Below, one piece after another: positions 1 through 11,689 of a stretch of 64,000 nt of DNA. This DNA comes from Gossypium raimondii. Taxonomy: Eukaryota > Streptophyta > Magnoliopsida > Malvales > Malvaceae. The position numbers and the translations under genes are program-made. Under the pieces are notes generated by a model. It had not been told where the DNA came from and did no database searches. It saw only the letters and a list, made by a program, of their open reading frames with translations. Numbering within the stretch: the first letter of the stretch is position 1; every line of letters begins with the position of its first letter. The stretch covers positions 53,353,733-53,417,732 of the forward strand of contig NC_068571.1 in assembly GCF_025698545.1 (NCBI RefSeq). Direction: 5' to 3'.

Positions 1-3000
1 ATAGTGACAGACCTTAGTAAGAAGGTCAAGCAGAAAAACAGCAAATAAGTAATTTCTTACCCTGTACAGTTCCGTCCCTAGTGGAATCAAACTGCAGGGT
101 AGACCCATTGGCGTCCTTGAAATGATCGACATCACTGTGGCATAAAAGGTTAAAAGTTACAAGAAAAAGAAAAAGCATTGGCCGCTTCATAAAGAGACAA
201 GTGAGGAACGCCACAACAGTAAAACCTCTTTGATATCAAAACTAAAAATTCCTTTTTTTGTTGGAAGGGGATTCTTTAATAGATTGAGACCAACCTATTT
301 GACGGTGTTTTGAAGTTTATTGCTGATTGAAGTCTCTGTCCCTCATCTAGTGTCTTACCTGCACAATCCAGAAACTCACTTAGAAATTATTTGATAAAGC
401 CTACAGGGAAAAGATTTATCAGATGATAAGGACTACACAAAACAGAAAAGAATGGAATCAAGCATGGCTGCAATTATCCACAATGGAAGATGAAACATAC
501 AATGCCACGATCATAAATTCATTAGACAAAGAGCAAGTCTAGAAAATAAAAACACTTCCTTTTGAGATTGAAATCACAGGGAAATCTTGCAGGAACCAGC
601 ACATTATTCTTCTACCGGTAGGACACCGCATGACCTTTTTAGTTTTGTCCACGAATTAATAACCATAAATTCATGACTTACAGACCTCCAGCTGAGGACT
701 GCCTAGCTTTTCCTACCTTTCTTTATGAACAATGCCAAAAGCACGAATGCAAAACTTCAGTTAAACGAAAAATAACCTAGTCAGGACACTTACAAACACC
801 ACGTAATCAAATCACCATCCATAACTTTTTTCACGAAAAAAATAAATTAGGCAAACACGTATCAAGTATAAGAATTATAGATATAACTGTCACTCCTCAA
901 GTTAATAGAATTATATTCATAATGCATATCTAAAGCCACTATATTTGTTTGAAGCAAAATTGACAATAGAAGATAAAAATTAAAAAGGCTGCAATAATAC
1001 CTCTTTTTCCCTCACTGCTTTGAACAGCTTCCATATCCTTTGCAAGGAAGAAGAAAAATGTCAAATATCACAATGCTTAACAAATTAATAGAAATATCAA
1101 CATATCATAAACCTACCCTACAAGAACAATCAAAGATTCCGGTAACAAACTAATGGAAAAAGAATATGCATAACTATATAATTAACAACTTTTCAGCAAG
1201 CACCATGTAAGCTTCCCATTCAACTACTAAGATACCTGGTTTTCTTCACAACCAAGAGTTGCGGGGACTGGTAAAGCATCACTATTTAATGCAACTTCTG
1301 GAGTCAGTGAAACTGAAATGAGAAAAAGATGTAATGTCTTAAAAAACTGCCCAGAAACTAAAAAAGTAATCAAAATTTGAAAAGTACAAAGTACTATCTG
1401 AAGAGAATTGTCCAAGATGATTGGAGCTTCCTTCCAACAAGTTAAACTGCACCTGGTCTTGTAGCCAAGTCTTCAGATGCATCTACTGGTTTTTTAGGGC
1501 TCTGCAGGTTAATTTCCTCGGCAGGGCCTAAGTTTTTGGCAGATAAAGTATCAGGAACACTTTTATGTTCTAAGGCAAGTGAAGACCAGTCAACTTTTTG
1601 GGATGATAGAGTTCTCAGCATTTCTTGTGTTGCCTTAGATCTTACTTTTCGTATTTCCTCTTGGATGTTCCATGAACCAGTGGCAGGAGAATCCCTTTTC
1701 CGCTGCATTCATGCCAAATGTATAAGCAGCAAATTAAATCATAACCAAAGAAAGCACTCAGACAATTATACCTATACTCCCCTGCACATTACCCATATGC
1801 AAGCATAAGTGCAAGCATTCTTTTGACCTTGTAAACAAATTTTCTTTAAGCTTGAGGTCAAAGAAACTTGTAAATTATTTCTTTTAGGGTATAATTGCAA
1901 CAGTCATGACAAGGCGTGCACCCAGCACCTCAGCACTAGGCAACAAAAGTGCCTCAGACCCTTTTGGACAAGGCCCGTTTGTTCAGGTGTACAGCTGGTG
2001 CACCTAAGTGCGTTTCCTTGTAAGGTAATAGGCATAAAAAGTGTTCAACTGATTGAAGTTCTCTTTAATTTCTTTTATTTTTCACTTTTTTCATTACTTA
2101 TATCTTTACTAGTAAGAAAGGGATAGTATCAAACTCCATACTTCTCAATATTTGATGGTATTCATTAACAGACATTGATGATAAAGAAATTATGCATATT
2201 GACAACCTGAATTGCAATAGAAACTAAAAAAAGCTAAACCATGGGCTCAACCAAAAAAAAGCAACCGGACAATAATATCATAGATAATTTAAAGAAGACC
2301 AGAAATCTTAAAACCCATAAAATACAAATATGCATCATTACATCCAATCTGCAGAGAAATAAGCATATAAGAGCACCTTGGATGAGGACAAATACTTGCC
2401 CCCAATTGAATATGGTGTTTCTTCCTTGAAAAGGGGCACTCCAAGTGGTGATGGAGATCTAAATTCAATATTGTTTGTAGAAGGTGATGTCCATGGAGGA
2501 CGAGTTCGCATGTATGTTTTGGCCATGTCCACAGGTGATCCTGCTTCACCTTCAACACTCTGCAGCAATAAAAGCCTACTAAGATATTGACATATTTTTC
2601 ACACTAACATAGTACTTAAATATCAACATTCATTGTAAGCTTTTTTTTTCAACAATAGTGGTGTTTACAACAGTACTCCATTACTGACACAGCTACACCC
2701 ATTATAAGCAAATTGAATTCTATAAGAACTTATTCTAAAGTGGGGCAGTGTATAGGTAACTTATATCCATTTATGGGCTCATATTCAACTTGCCCCTAAG
2801 ATTATTATTTTTTTAATTTCTGTATAATGCCTTCCATGTAGGTAAAACAAACATATAAGTACAAGAAGCGTGATCTATATGTATACACACATGTATAAAC
2901 ATAAGCTATAGAAGACAAGGAGGAAATACATGAACAAAATATCAGCTTGAAAATTGAATGAAGACAGAAATCCGGAAACTCAGGAAAACAGAAAGGAGAT

Positions 3001-5073
3001 GGCCCAGAACCAAAAGCAGAAGTCGAAGAACCAGAACATTCAGCATAAATCATGAGGCAAAGGATAAAAGCACACAGTTGTACTCGAAACTAGCACCATT
3101 GATGAAACAGCAAGTATCATAGTGATAATCTAACCAAAGCCCTTGTTATCTACCCCTTTCCCAAGAAAAAGTTCCTATCTCATCAATATTCACATGCATT
3201 TGTTCCTCCCAAGAAAAGAATTCACAAAAAAGGTGCAACACACAAGCATCACAGGGAAAAGAGTTACAAACATGTGCCAACGTAACAAAATTTGGGGCAG
3301 AGGTCCCATGGGGAAACTCTGACTTAGAATTTGATCCTGACTTCTTCTCCTCTAACCACTTTTTGGCCTCTATAACAGCTGTGTCACAAAGATCATCAAT
3401 ACCAACATCTGAAAAATGAGAAACACAATCAGTCAACTATAGGTACTGAGAAGTTCATTCTTGAAATCTGTTCTCTCAAGGTTGTCAAAGCCATACCAGT
3501 TCCACCGGTTCTGTTAGGCGTTTCATTTAACCTTTCAAGCCCCATGCCTTTGATCATTGGAAAATCCACAACTCTTGACTTGATAATATTTGTTAGTTTA
3601 TTACACTCTTCCCTGGTCAAAATAGCATCCATATACAACTTGAACTTTATGCTTAACGGGAGATATAAATGGGATAACAGTTGAATGCATGACCAACTCA
3701 AAATGTGATGCAAGGTTCACCAAAAAAAATACATGCGCTTTTTGGTCTTGACCAAATATTTTTATCAGAACTTATGGAGGAAGGAAGTAAAGGATTACAA
3801 CAGGCAAAACATCCAAATAAGCACATAAGAAAAAAGTTCTTTACTTACCTTGAGAATGACTCCTGCATGAGAAGCTGCTCTATTAGACGCTTGGTTTCAA
3901 TCTTTCCTGCAAAAGGTTGGGGCTCACTCTGGTAACCCGCAAAGGAACAACTAAGTAACCCTCTAAGATCATTATGATCATCACAATTATAAAGACACAG
4001 TACATAAACAAAACAGTGAAGAAGAATATTATCAGAACCAAATTTACCAGTATTACCAGAAAACAAATGGTTTTTTTCCCTTTTGCATAATGGCGCAAAG
4101 CATAAAGGATGTCATACTTACATGTCCTATGTTATTAAACCCTTCAGTCGAGACATCCTGACCATCATTTGTACCAGCAGTGTCATCTGCACCGAAAAGA
4201 AAAAAAAAATCTATCGAGTAAAAATGAATGCAGCATGACTGCGGATCACCACCTGAGCAAGTAGAAATCTTATGGAAGAATAACAGTGTAACAACACGGA
4301 ATGTTTATCCCCTCCCATATTAATCTGATTTATCATATCTACTTGTACCGAAAAGAAATATACTTATCATACATTAAAAGGTTAGTGCCCAGTAAAAGGG
4401 TATGAGAGATTATGTAAGCCTCAAGAATCAAGATAACAGTACGTAACCTCACTGAAAACAAGTAGCTTAAAAAGTTTAACCGCAAGGAAAAGTACTAAGC
4501 AAAACGAGAGCACGCAACATCATTACTAGCACTAACACACTGTCGGCATGCTGTGGCTGCAATCAACATTCTAGACTCTAATATATATATTTTATGGAAT
4601 TCAAAGTTAACCAAAATATATATATGCATACTTCGATTGTAGAAGCCCATCAATCGAAAACCTAGAATTTAAGCTATTACTACCAAAACAAATATAATTA
4701 AACCAAAAGGAGAGAGGAAGGGAAAGGGGAAAGTCGGATTTCGAAAATTTTATGCTTTTAAGTGAGATTAAAAAAAAAAAGAGTGGTATGTGGAACCTGA
4801 AGTTGAATCACGGTCTGAAGACGACGAAGACGAAGAAGAGGAGGATGAAGATTCAAAGCCAAAAACAGAGGAGAGCACCCTGGTGGCACCGGAGACGATG
4901 GCCCGAGTGGGGGAAAAGATGTGCCTGGAGATCCAATTAGGGTTTTGCTGAGTTGAATTGAGCAATCTTGGGCGGTCGTAAGGCGTCTTACGCAACAAGG
5001 TTCGCCGCGGCCGCACAATCTTGCCGCCGGATCTGGAGTCTCGGCGTTCGGCTGCTCCAGAAATCGAGGCCAT
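1..5073 (-). CDS. NUP1/NUP136-like nuclear pore protein, 3' end beyond the window
   Basis: Probable nuclear-basket nucleoporin of the plant NUP1/NUP136 type, acting at the inner face of the nuclear pore in RNA export. The start is the ATG at 5073. The N-terminus has the family's basic stretch with KTPYDRP, then a helical segment ([20 protein letters not shown]) and a poly-Ser run. Exons read on the minus strand: 5073-4797, 4186-4122, 3928-3849, 3612-3497, 3408-about 3272, 2559-2377, 1702-1453, 1312-1236 and 1037-1001. Phases join cleanly through these. Family signatures are [18 protein letters not shown] across exons 3-4 and [13 protein letters not shown] in exon 6. A further exon near 135-65 is likely but its phase is unclear. 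The C-terminus lies left of base 1. FG repeats are not seen in the part present, so it may be the shorter nucleoporin-like paralogue (Arabidopsis At5g20200 type). The family call is fairly sure; the exon 5 donor is not. Confidence 0.72.
1913..2015. repeat. Intronic repeat with inverted ends
   Basis: Lies in the intron between the exons at 2377-2559 and 1453-1702 of the NUP1-like gene. It is GC-richer than its surroundings. It starts with GTGCACCCAGC and ends with GCTGGTGCAC, which are near-perfect inverted arms about 75 bases apart. This looks like a worn miniature element or SINE piece; the family was not identified. Confidence 0.3.
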
Positions 5074-6442
5074 ATGGAAGGAGATAAAGAAAGGGGGGGG
5101 GGGTCGTTAGTTGCTAGTTACAATTGCGCAGAGGTTGAAAACAAGTTTAAGGGTTTGTCAATATTACGTCTTTTTCAACCATAAACAAATGGAAACGAGA
5201 AGAGAGAGAAAGCAGTAGAGGCTGCGGATTTATAAATGGATGATATGGTTTTTCTTTTAGCGGTTATTTTGGCAGTGGATACTAGTAAAATTTGATGTTT
5301 TGGAAATATATTTTAATGATTTGAAAAATAAAAATGAAATTTCATACGTAATTAGGTTTTTAAATTAATTCCTGAATTTAAAAATATTTTAAAATGATTT
5401 ATCAAAATATCTAACCATAACATTATTCTCTTAATTTAATCATTAATTTGGATGTGTAATATCAGATGTAACATGTTATTTAAATTATAAGATAAATTAA
5501 ATTATTATGTTGACAATTTAGATTTAACAACATTTTTTAATTTTAATTATTTCAAACCCAAATTACTACAGCTTGACTCTACATATTTTAATTACTATTT
5601 ATGATAGATTCAAATGAACATTTACTATTTAAACTAATAATTAAATTTATTGATGCTAGATTATGTGATCTCATGGTTGAGTGAAAATATTAAATAATGT
5701 ATATTTATAATCTTATCTTAATTAAATATGTAACATCCCATGAGTAATGGTTGATACATTTTAAAAGTTGCAAACTATATTATTATATTTTTAATTATTT
5801 TTAAATTTTCTATATATATATATTACTGCAAAACATAAATGTGATTGTTGTTGTTTGTTTAAAACAAATTAAAAATTTTATAATTGAGCTAATGTTATTA
5901 GTCATTTTAAAATGGTTAAAATATGCTATATAAATTTTATATTTCTTTTTGGAAATCTAGAAATTAATTTTTTACTTTTATGTTTAAGAAGCTTAACTAT
6001 TAACATTGTTAAAATTTTGTTATTAATTTTGTTGGTGTGACATTTTGAAATAAAAACTCACTTGATAGCTATATAATTAAAAAAATCATGTTGTAATGAA
6101 CTTGAATTTAATAAAAAGAATAATTTTAATAATTGAACTTGAATTTTGAAATAAAATAAAAATAAAAAGGCCAAATTTTTGAAAAAAAAAATAGGACTAA
6201 ATTATAAATTTTCAGAAAAGTCTAAGTACTTATGGCAAGCTTTTTAAAAAGTAAATGAAATTAATGAGTTAAAATAGGCCGAAGCCCAGGTGCTCCTTTT
6301 GATCCAATGCAAGAACAATCATACAGCCACAGGCCATGAGGTGGGAAACGAAATCCCAAATTGATTGGGATTTGGCATCGTTCAACTTCAATATATATCG
6401 GCCGACACGTCACACCGGCAACGACTACGAAAAAAAAAGGAA
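5074..6442. promoter_or_regulatory. Divergent intergenic region between NUP1-like and REI1-like genes
   Basis: 1.37 kb separates the two divergent start codons. A poly-G run follows the NUP1-like start at about 5093-5103. Bases 5290-6240 are very AT-rich and hold no gene. At 6276-6288 is AGGCCGAAGCCCA, which contains a site-II-type TGGGCT box on the minus strand, 155 bases upstream of the REI1-like ATG. Site II boxes are known in promoters of ribosome and ribosome-biogenesis genes. Their use here is inference. Confidence 0.45.
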
Positions 6443-8352
6443 ATGCCTGGGCTAACCTGCAACGCCTGCAACAGAGAATTCCTTGACGAGGCCGAGCGGA
6501 AGCTCCATTACAAGTCCGATTGGCACCGCTACAATCTCAAGCGCAAGGTCTTGTTTTTCTTATTCTTTTCCTTTATTACTATTATATCTCTTACCAGTAT
6601 TATTATATTTTTTATTTCAGATGAAATTTCTGAAATATCTTTTATCTTGAGATGCAAATTAGAAATATTGCTAATTGGGATCTAATTTAGTTTGCAAAAT
6701 CAAAGTTGCATCAGCAGCTGATTTTTGGTAATTTTAAAGGTAACTTTTTGAAATATTTATTTTGCGCATAAATGAACAATATTCGTATGATTTAGTATTT
6801 TAATCATATATTGTATGCAATTCAATGTTATCAATTTCATCATTTTTGAAAATAGAACAAATTGAAATTTTTGAGATGCTAGAGTTTGATGTCTCTGTTG
6901 AATGATTGTGCAATCAATGATTGCTCTTGATTAATTATGGGGATTCTTTTATTATGGTAAAATTAAATCAGGTAGCTGGGGTTCCAGGGGTGACGGAAGC
7001 TTTGTTCCTGGCAAGGCAAGCAGCACTTGCTGAAGAGAAAGATAAGCAGAATGAAACCCCCATGCTTTACAGTTGTGGTCTTTGTGACAAGGGCTATCGA
7101 AGTTCCAAGGCTTACTCTCAGCATCTTAAGTCACGTGCTCATATTGCGCAGGCTTCTCAACACCCTGAAGAGGAGAAGGCAGCCATTATCAAGCCATTTA
7201 TACGTCGTGCTGTAAATAAGCCTCCACAACCAAGGGATACAAATGATGAGGAAAGTGACGATGATTGGGTGGAGGTTGATCCAGATGAGGACTTGGCATC
7301 TGGTGATGAAATGGATATTGACAATGGTGAAGAAACAGGACAAGAGGAATTAGATCCATGTTGTTGTTTTATGTGCGATCTGAAGCATGACACCATTGAA
7401 AGCTGCGTGGTTCACATGCATAAGTTTCATGGTTTCTTCATCCCTGATGTTGAGTATTTGAAGAATCCTGAAGGCTTGCTCATCTACCTTGGCCTTAAGG
7501 TAACATATTTTATATGATATTTTCGGATAAATATGTTATACATTATGTACATTAATAAGTTTTCGTTTGTTAATGCTCATGGTATGGTTTATTTACCTCA
7601 GGTTAAGAGGGATTTCATTTGTCTGTATTGTAATGAACGGTGCCACCCTTTTACTAGTTTGGAAGCTGTTCGGAAACATATGGCAGCCAAAGGTCACTGT
7701 AAAGTGCATTACGGTGATGGTGATGAAGATGAGGAAGCTGAGTTGGAGGAATTCTACGACTATAGCAGCAGGTATGCGTCTTCTTCATCCATAATCAGGT
7801 TTATCTTTTTATAAGTACTTACTGTTGCTTATTGTTTGTGTGAAAACAGCTATGTGGATGATTGGGGGAAGCAGTTGGTTGCAGTTGGTGATAAGGACAG
7901 CACTGTAGAACTTGGTGGTGGCTCGGAGCTTATTATAACCAGAAAATCTGATGAGGGAATTATGTCAAAAACACTTGGTTCTAGAGAATATTCGCGCTAC
8001 TATCGCCAGAGTCCTCGCCCATCTCCTGCAAATAACATGGCAATTACTGCTGCCTTAGCCTCAAGGTCTACTTTCACTCTTACTTTACTTTGGTATTTTG
8101 GACCACTGGTTACCATAACAAAGTACAAGGATTTGAAATTCTTCCTTTGGAATAACAAGGAACACAACTAAAATCATTGCTTTGCCATTCAGGTACAGGA
8201 GTATGGGCTTAGCAACTGTGCAGTCAAAGGAACAAATTGTGAGGATGAAGGTGATGAAAGCAATGAATAGATCAGGAGTGGAGACAATGCGGACAAAAGT
8301 TGGCATGAAGAATAATGTCATTCAAAACTTGCCTAAGAATGTCCCATATTAG
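6443..8352 (+). CDS. REI1/ZNF622-like cytoplasmic 60S biogenesis factor
   Basis: C2H2 zinc-finger protein of the yeast REI1 / human ZNF622 family, which helps cytoplasmic maturation of the pre-60S particle by releasing and recycling Arx1-type factors. Five exons: 6443-6547, 6972-7499, 7602-7771, 7850-8065 and 8193-8352. All introns are GT-AG and the joined frame gives 392 aa, close to the roughly 400 aa of Arabidopsis REI1 proteins. Zinc fingers are at about residues 6-28 (CNAC...H), 70-92 (CGLC...H), 167-188 (CFMC...H) and 218-243 (CLYC...H). An acidic linker (EESDDDWVEVDPDED) lies between fingers 2 and 3. The C-terminus (NRSGVETMRTKVGMKNNVIQ) is the conserved family end. The start matches the family MPGLTCN beginning. 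It is convergent with the DUF1644 gene downstream. Confidence 0.92.
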
Positions 8353-9546
8353 TTGCTAACTCTCAAGCTCCATATCATAACTACTGGAGTAGTATTTGTT
8401 TTCTTGAAAAATCAGGTGCTTTATATTCCTGTATGCATCTAAAATTTCCCTTGTATGAATTACATATCTTTATTTACAGCCAATATATTGTATGAATTAC
8501 ATCACTATAACAATATATATGCCTTTGTTTTGCCTTTCTCTCGAGAGTTTTTGGCTCTTGAGTGTTCTTTACACTTAGGTACTTAACTTCTGAAGATGTG
8601 TGAGCAAATTGGTCCACCATTTTTTTAAACTACATCCAAGACCATTACTGCATGTAAATTCTACTCGAACTTCTAAATCTTTTGCGATGGTGTTCATTTT
8701 TTTTTTCTTTGGTAATCATTTTATGATGAAAATATTAAAAAGAAAACCTGTAAAAACTCATAATCGTTTCCCATTGGATGTCTATTTGCGTAATAGATAT
8801 TATCGAAAATGAACAAAATAGAACCACATGAAATTCAAGTCTGAAACAAAACAAGCATAACAGGCTCCAAGGGTATTTTTACATGTTTAAGAATCTAAAA
8901 CTGTCTGCAGCAGCAATTACCATATTGCTCACCACATGGACAGGATCAATCCTCAGCTTCACTTCCTGGGTATGCGGCTGCTTGCAAAAATTGAGCAAAT
9001 TAGTTAATGAATATGGCTGGTTTATAGCCCCAGAACCCCTTGAGCAAAGCCATGGGTTTTAGGGTTGTCAAATATCAGTGAAAATTGAAGGTAGGCTGGG
9101 CTCATCATCAACGGTTTGCTGTGTAAAGTAAAGCCTGAATACAAGGGGACACAGTGATCCATACAGTACATACCTAATTATCATAAAAGCGGGATCGGCG
9201 TCTTTGAGAACTGTGAAAATCATGAACAAAAAAATGGATAAACTTTGAAGGAAAATTGAGGTCATGAAACTAGTAACTCTGTCATGTAATTCTAATAATG
9301 CCCAACAACACAAGCTGTTCTAACTAATGGAGGCCAAACATCTCATGATTATCTAAAAAAATTGTCTTTATGATATCTTCAGGGGACTCAAAATCCAAGC
9401 CAATTAATCCAACAATAAATTATTAGATGATTTTCAACCATCTAAGCCCAACGTAAAGCAACTCTTTTTTCTGTGATGTTCCTTACGATATCTTAATTCT
9501 AAAACAAATAAGTAAAAAACTAGATAAGAACAGAACAAGAAAACAT
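8353..9546. other. Convergent 3' region, REI1-like and DUF1644 genes
   Basis: No independent gene is seen. It holds the 3' UTR of the REI1-like gene on the left. On the right it holds the 3' part of the minus-strand DUF1644 transcript, including a possible last exon near 8990-8960. That exon follows TTTTTGCAAGCAG on the minus strand and would add only about five residues. Confidence 0.5.
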
Positions 9547-10482
9547 CTAAGAAAGAGAAAGGGAAGCAGAAAGGAACGTTGCTGACCTTTGATAGCTGGT
9601 GCTACCTCTTGAGGAGCCACTTGTGCTCACAAACTCATCATCAGTCTCATCTACTCTATATTCTGCAAATTCTACAGAATGCACTGAACCCTCATCAGAA
9701 GTTGATGAAGCATAACTAGAGCGGCGAATTCTCCTTCGAGTATCACTGCCTCTTGATCTCCTTCTATTTCTAGAGTTCCTGAAATTATCAAACATCTGAT
9801 ATAAAATGCAAGAGGTCCACCAGTTGCCCTCATCACCAGGGAAGTCCTCCAATTCATCTCCAGAATCATCTTCACCATATTCAATTACATAGTCTCCAAG
9901 AACCACCCCACGTGGGACTTCTGAATGTATAGTGCTCAAAACATCTACCATCTCAGAGGACTGCTGAAAATTTTCCCAATCAAGCTGCCGAGCAGGATCA
10001 ATTCTTGAAGGGCGTGCATGAGGATGCTCTATCTGAGCATGCTTATGTAATTCCAAGTAGGTTCCTGCAAATGTGCACTGTTCCTCCTCACAACAACGCT
10101 TCTTCTCATCTAGAAGTAAACGAGCCTTATCGACAATAACCCATCCAGTGACTTGCCCTCTACATAGGGGACAAGTTGGCCTACAGTTGTCTTCAGATAC
10201 TTCTAGCTGAATGTTAGCTATAGAAGATGTATCAGACGTCAAAAGGGACGACATTCCATGTGCATTTTTGAATCGGTCCAAACAATTTGAATGCATGTGA
10301 TCCGTGTCACAAACAAAAGGGCGGCAGCCTTTGTCATAAGAAGAGCATTGAAGGAGTACCCCATTGTGGGGGAAATCCAAACATATAGGACAAATCACAT
10401 CGTCCCAATTTGTATTCAACTGAACATCCTCCATATAAGACGATGTTTTGCGTTGGTGCCCTCTTTCATGAAATTGTTCCAT
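9547..10482 (-). CDS. DUF1644 RING-like zinc-finger protein
   Basis: Plant-specific DUF1644 protein of unproven biochemical role; members are linked to stress and hormone responses. The 311 aa frame begins at the ATG at 10482. Residues about 31-75 hold a Cys/His cluster (CPICLDFPHNGVLLQCSS, CRPFVCDTDHMHSNC), and CPLCRGQVTGW follows at about 104-114. A CCEEEQCTF...HAQIEHPHARP segment then completes the typical double zinc region. Next come the DUF1644 signature ARQLDWENF and GVVLGDYVIEYG, an acidic stretch, and a basic Arg/Ser tail. A consensus-like donor (AAAG/GTCAGC) at 9587 suggests the last 12 codons shown may be intron, with the true end spliced to an exon near 8990-8960. A 5' leader intron runs from about 11244 to near 10540. 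Confidence 0.85.
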   Translation of the reverse strand: MEQFHERGHQRKTSSYMEDVQLNTNWDDVICPICLDFPHNGVLLQCSSYDKGCRPFVCDTDHMHSNCLDRFKNAHGMSSLLTSDTSSIANIQLEVSEDNCRPTCPLCRGQVTGWVIVDKARLLLDEKKRCCEEEQCTFAGTYLELHKHAQIEHPHARPSRIDPARQLDWENFQQSSEMVDVLSTIHSEVPRGVVLGDYVIEYGEDDSGDELEDFPGDEGNWWTSCILYQMFDNFRNSRNRRRSRGSDTRRRIRRSSYASSTSDEGSVHSVEFAEYRVDETDDEFVSTSGSSRGSTSYQRSATFLSASLSLS

Positions 10483-11386
10483 AGAGATTGCAATAATAAT
10501 TTACAAGCACATGGCATGCACCTCCCTCACACAAGAAACTTAGATTAAAACTGAAAAGTACTTTTCGCAAGAAACCCACCAAGCTTCAAGGTGTCAAACA
10601 AGTAGAACCAACCGTTGAACTACTATATGTTGTCAACTAAAGCGCTGCATATAGCAGAGAAAGTTTTAAGTTGCATCCGGCAACAGCTTAATCGCAGTCT
10701 AATATCCAAATTCAACAGTCAAATAGGATGGAAAGAGACTCAGCGATCAAGTAATTTTGAATCAGTAGTCAACTAGTACAATACTACAATCAGATACGAA
10801 CTGATTTCCAGAGGGATACTATTTTCATACTTCGGAAATAAACAATAAAAAGATAAACAGAAGCACAGATTGATTGAACTTTGATGCCATAATTGTTAGT
10901 AACGAAATACCAAAACGATAGAAAATGAATACAATAAAAAATGAATAGGCAACAACGAAAATTATAAAAGAAAAGAAAAATAGCGCAGTAAAAAAACAGA
11001 TTCGTCACTAACCAAAATGATCAATTGGGTACTCAGCAAAAAGGGGAAAAAGTGTCCAGAGAGCAATAAATCTTGTCAAAAAAAAAAAGACCACACCCAA
11101 ATTCGTAGAGTATTAAAGGAAGGCAACCATGTGTACCGGGTGAAACGAAGAAAAGCTTAGAAATTCAACCAAAATTAAAAGCTGCCTAGTGAACCATATT
11201 TAAAGAAAAAATAATAAAGAGAAGTGAGAAAATTGGGGGCTTTACCTTAGATGGGTTTTGTTTAAAGCGCAAAAGAAAGAGAGAGACTTCGTTTGCACTT
11301 GCTCTTCTCTCTGAATTGAGAAAGGCAGTTTGTTTGAGTGCTAGAATTGGTAATGGGTAGCCCTCTTTCTGCTATTATATATAAAA
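10483..11386 (-). promoter_or_regulatory. Leader, leader intron and TATA box of the DUF1644 gene
   Basis: On the minus strand a TATATATAA box lies at 11374-11384. About 30 bases downstream begins a pyrimidine-rich leader (11345-11245) ending in CTAAG/GTAAAG, a good splice donor. The matching acceptor is probably near 10540 (TTGTGTGAG before GGAGGTGC). The intron of about 0.7 kb holds no coding sequence. The transcription start and acceptor are inferred. Confidence 0.4.
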
Positions 11387-11689
11387 AAGAAATTGACTTT
11401 CCATATGAGATAGAAAGCAAAGGGATTAGTGGAAGTAGAGAGGACTTGAACTCTCGGAGGGATAAAAATGGCAAATTACTTGTATTATCGTATATAGTGT
11501 TTTCATTTTTCGGTTTCACTTTCAACAACTTGACTTTATTGCCCTTTCCCATTGCCCCAGCGCCCCCAACCTCTAAATATTAGGGTTTCTCTTGGAAGAC
11601 TGATTGCTTCATAAAATTTCTTCTTCTTTTTGGTGAAGTGTTATTATAAGCTTGATACTTGAAAGTATAATATTATTATCACCGGCAAC
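11387..11689 (+). promoter_or_regulatory. Upstream region of the AspRS gene with telo-box
   Basis: About 300 bases between the DUF1644 TATA box and the AspRS ATG, so the two divergent genes share a short promoter region. TTAGGGTTT at 11580-11588 is a telo-box, a motif known in plant promoters of translation genes, placed about 100 bases before the start codon. Confidence 0.4.

Noticed and set aside
11434-11462. tRNA-like phrase (AGAGGACTTGAACTCTC)
   Set aside because: Looks like a reversed T-arm, but no anticodon or acceptor stems could be paired around it.
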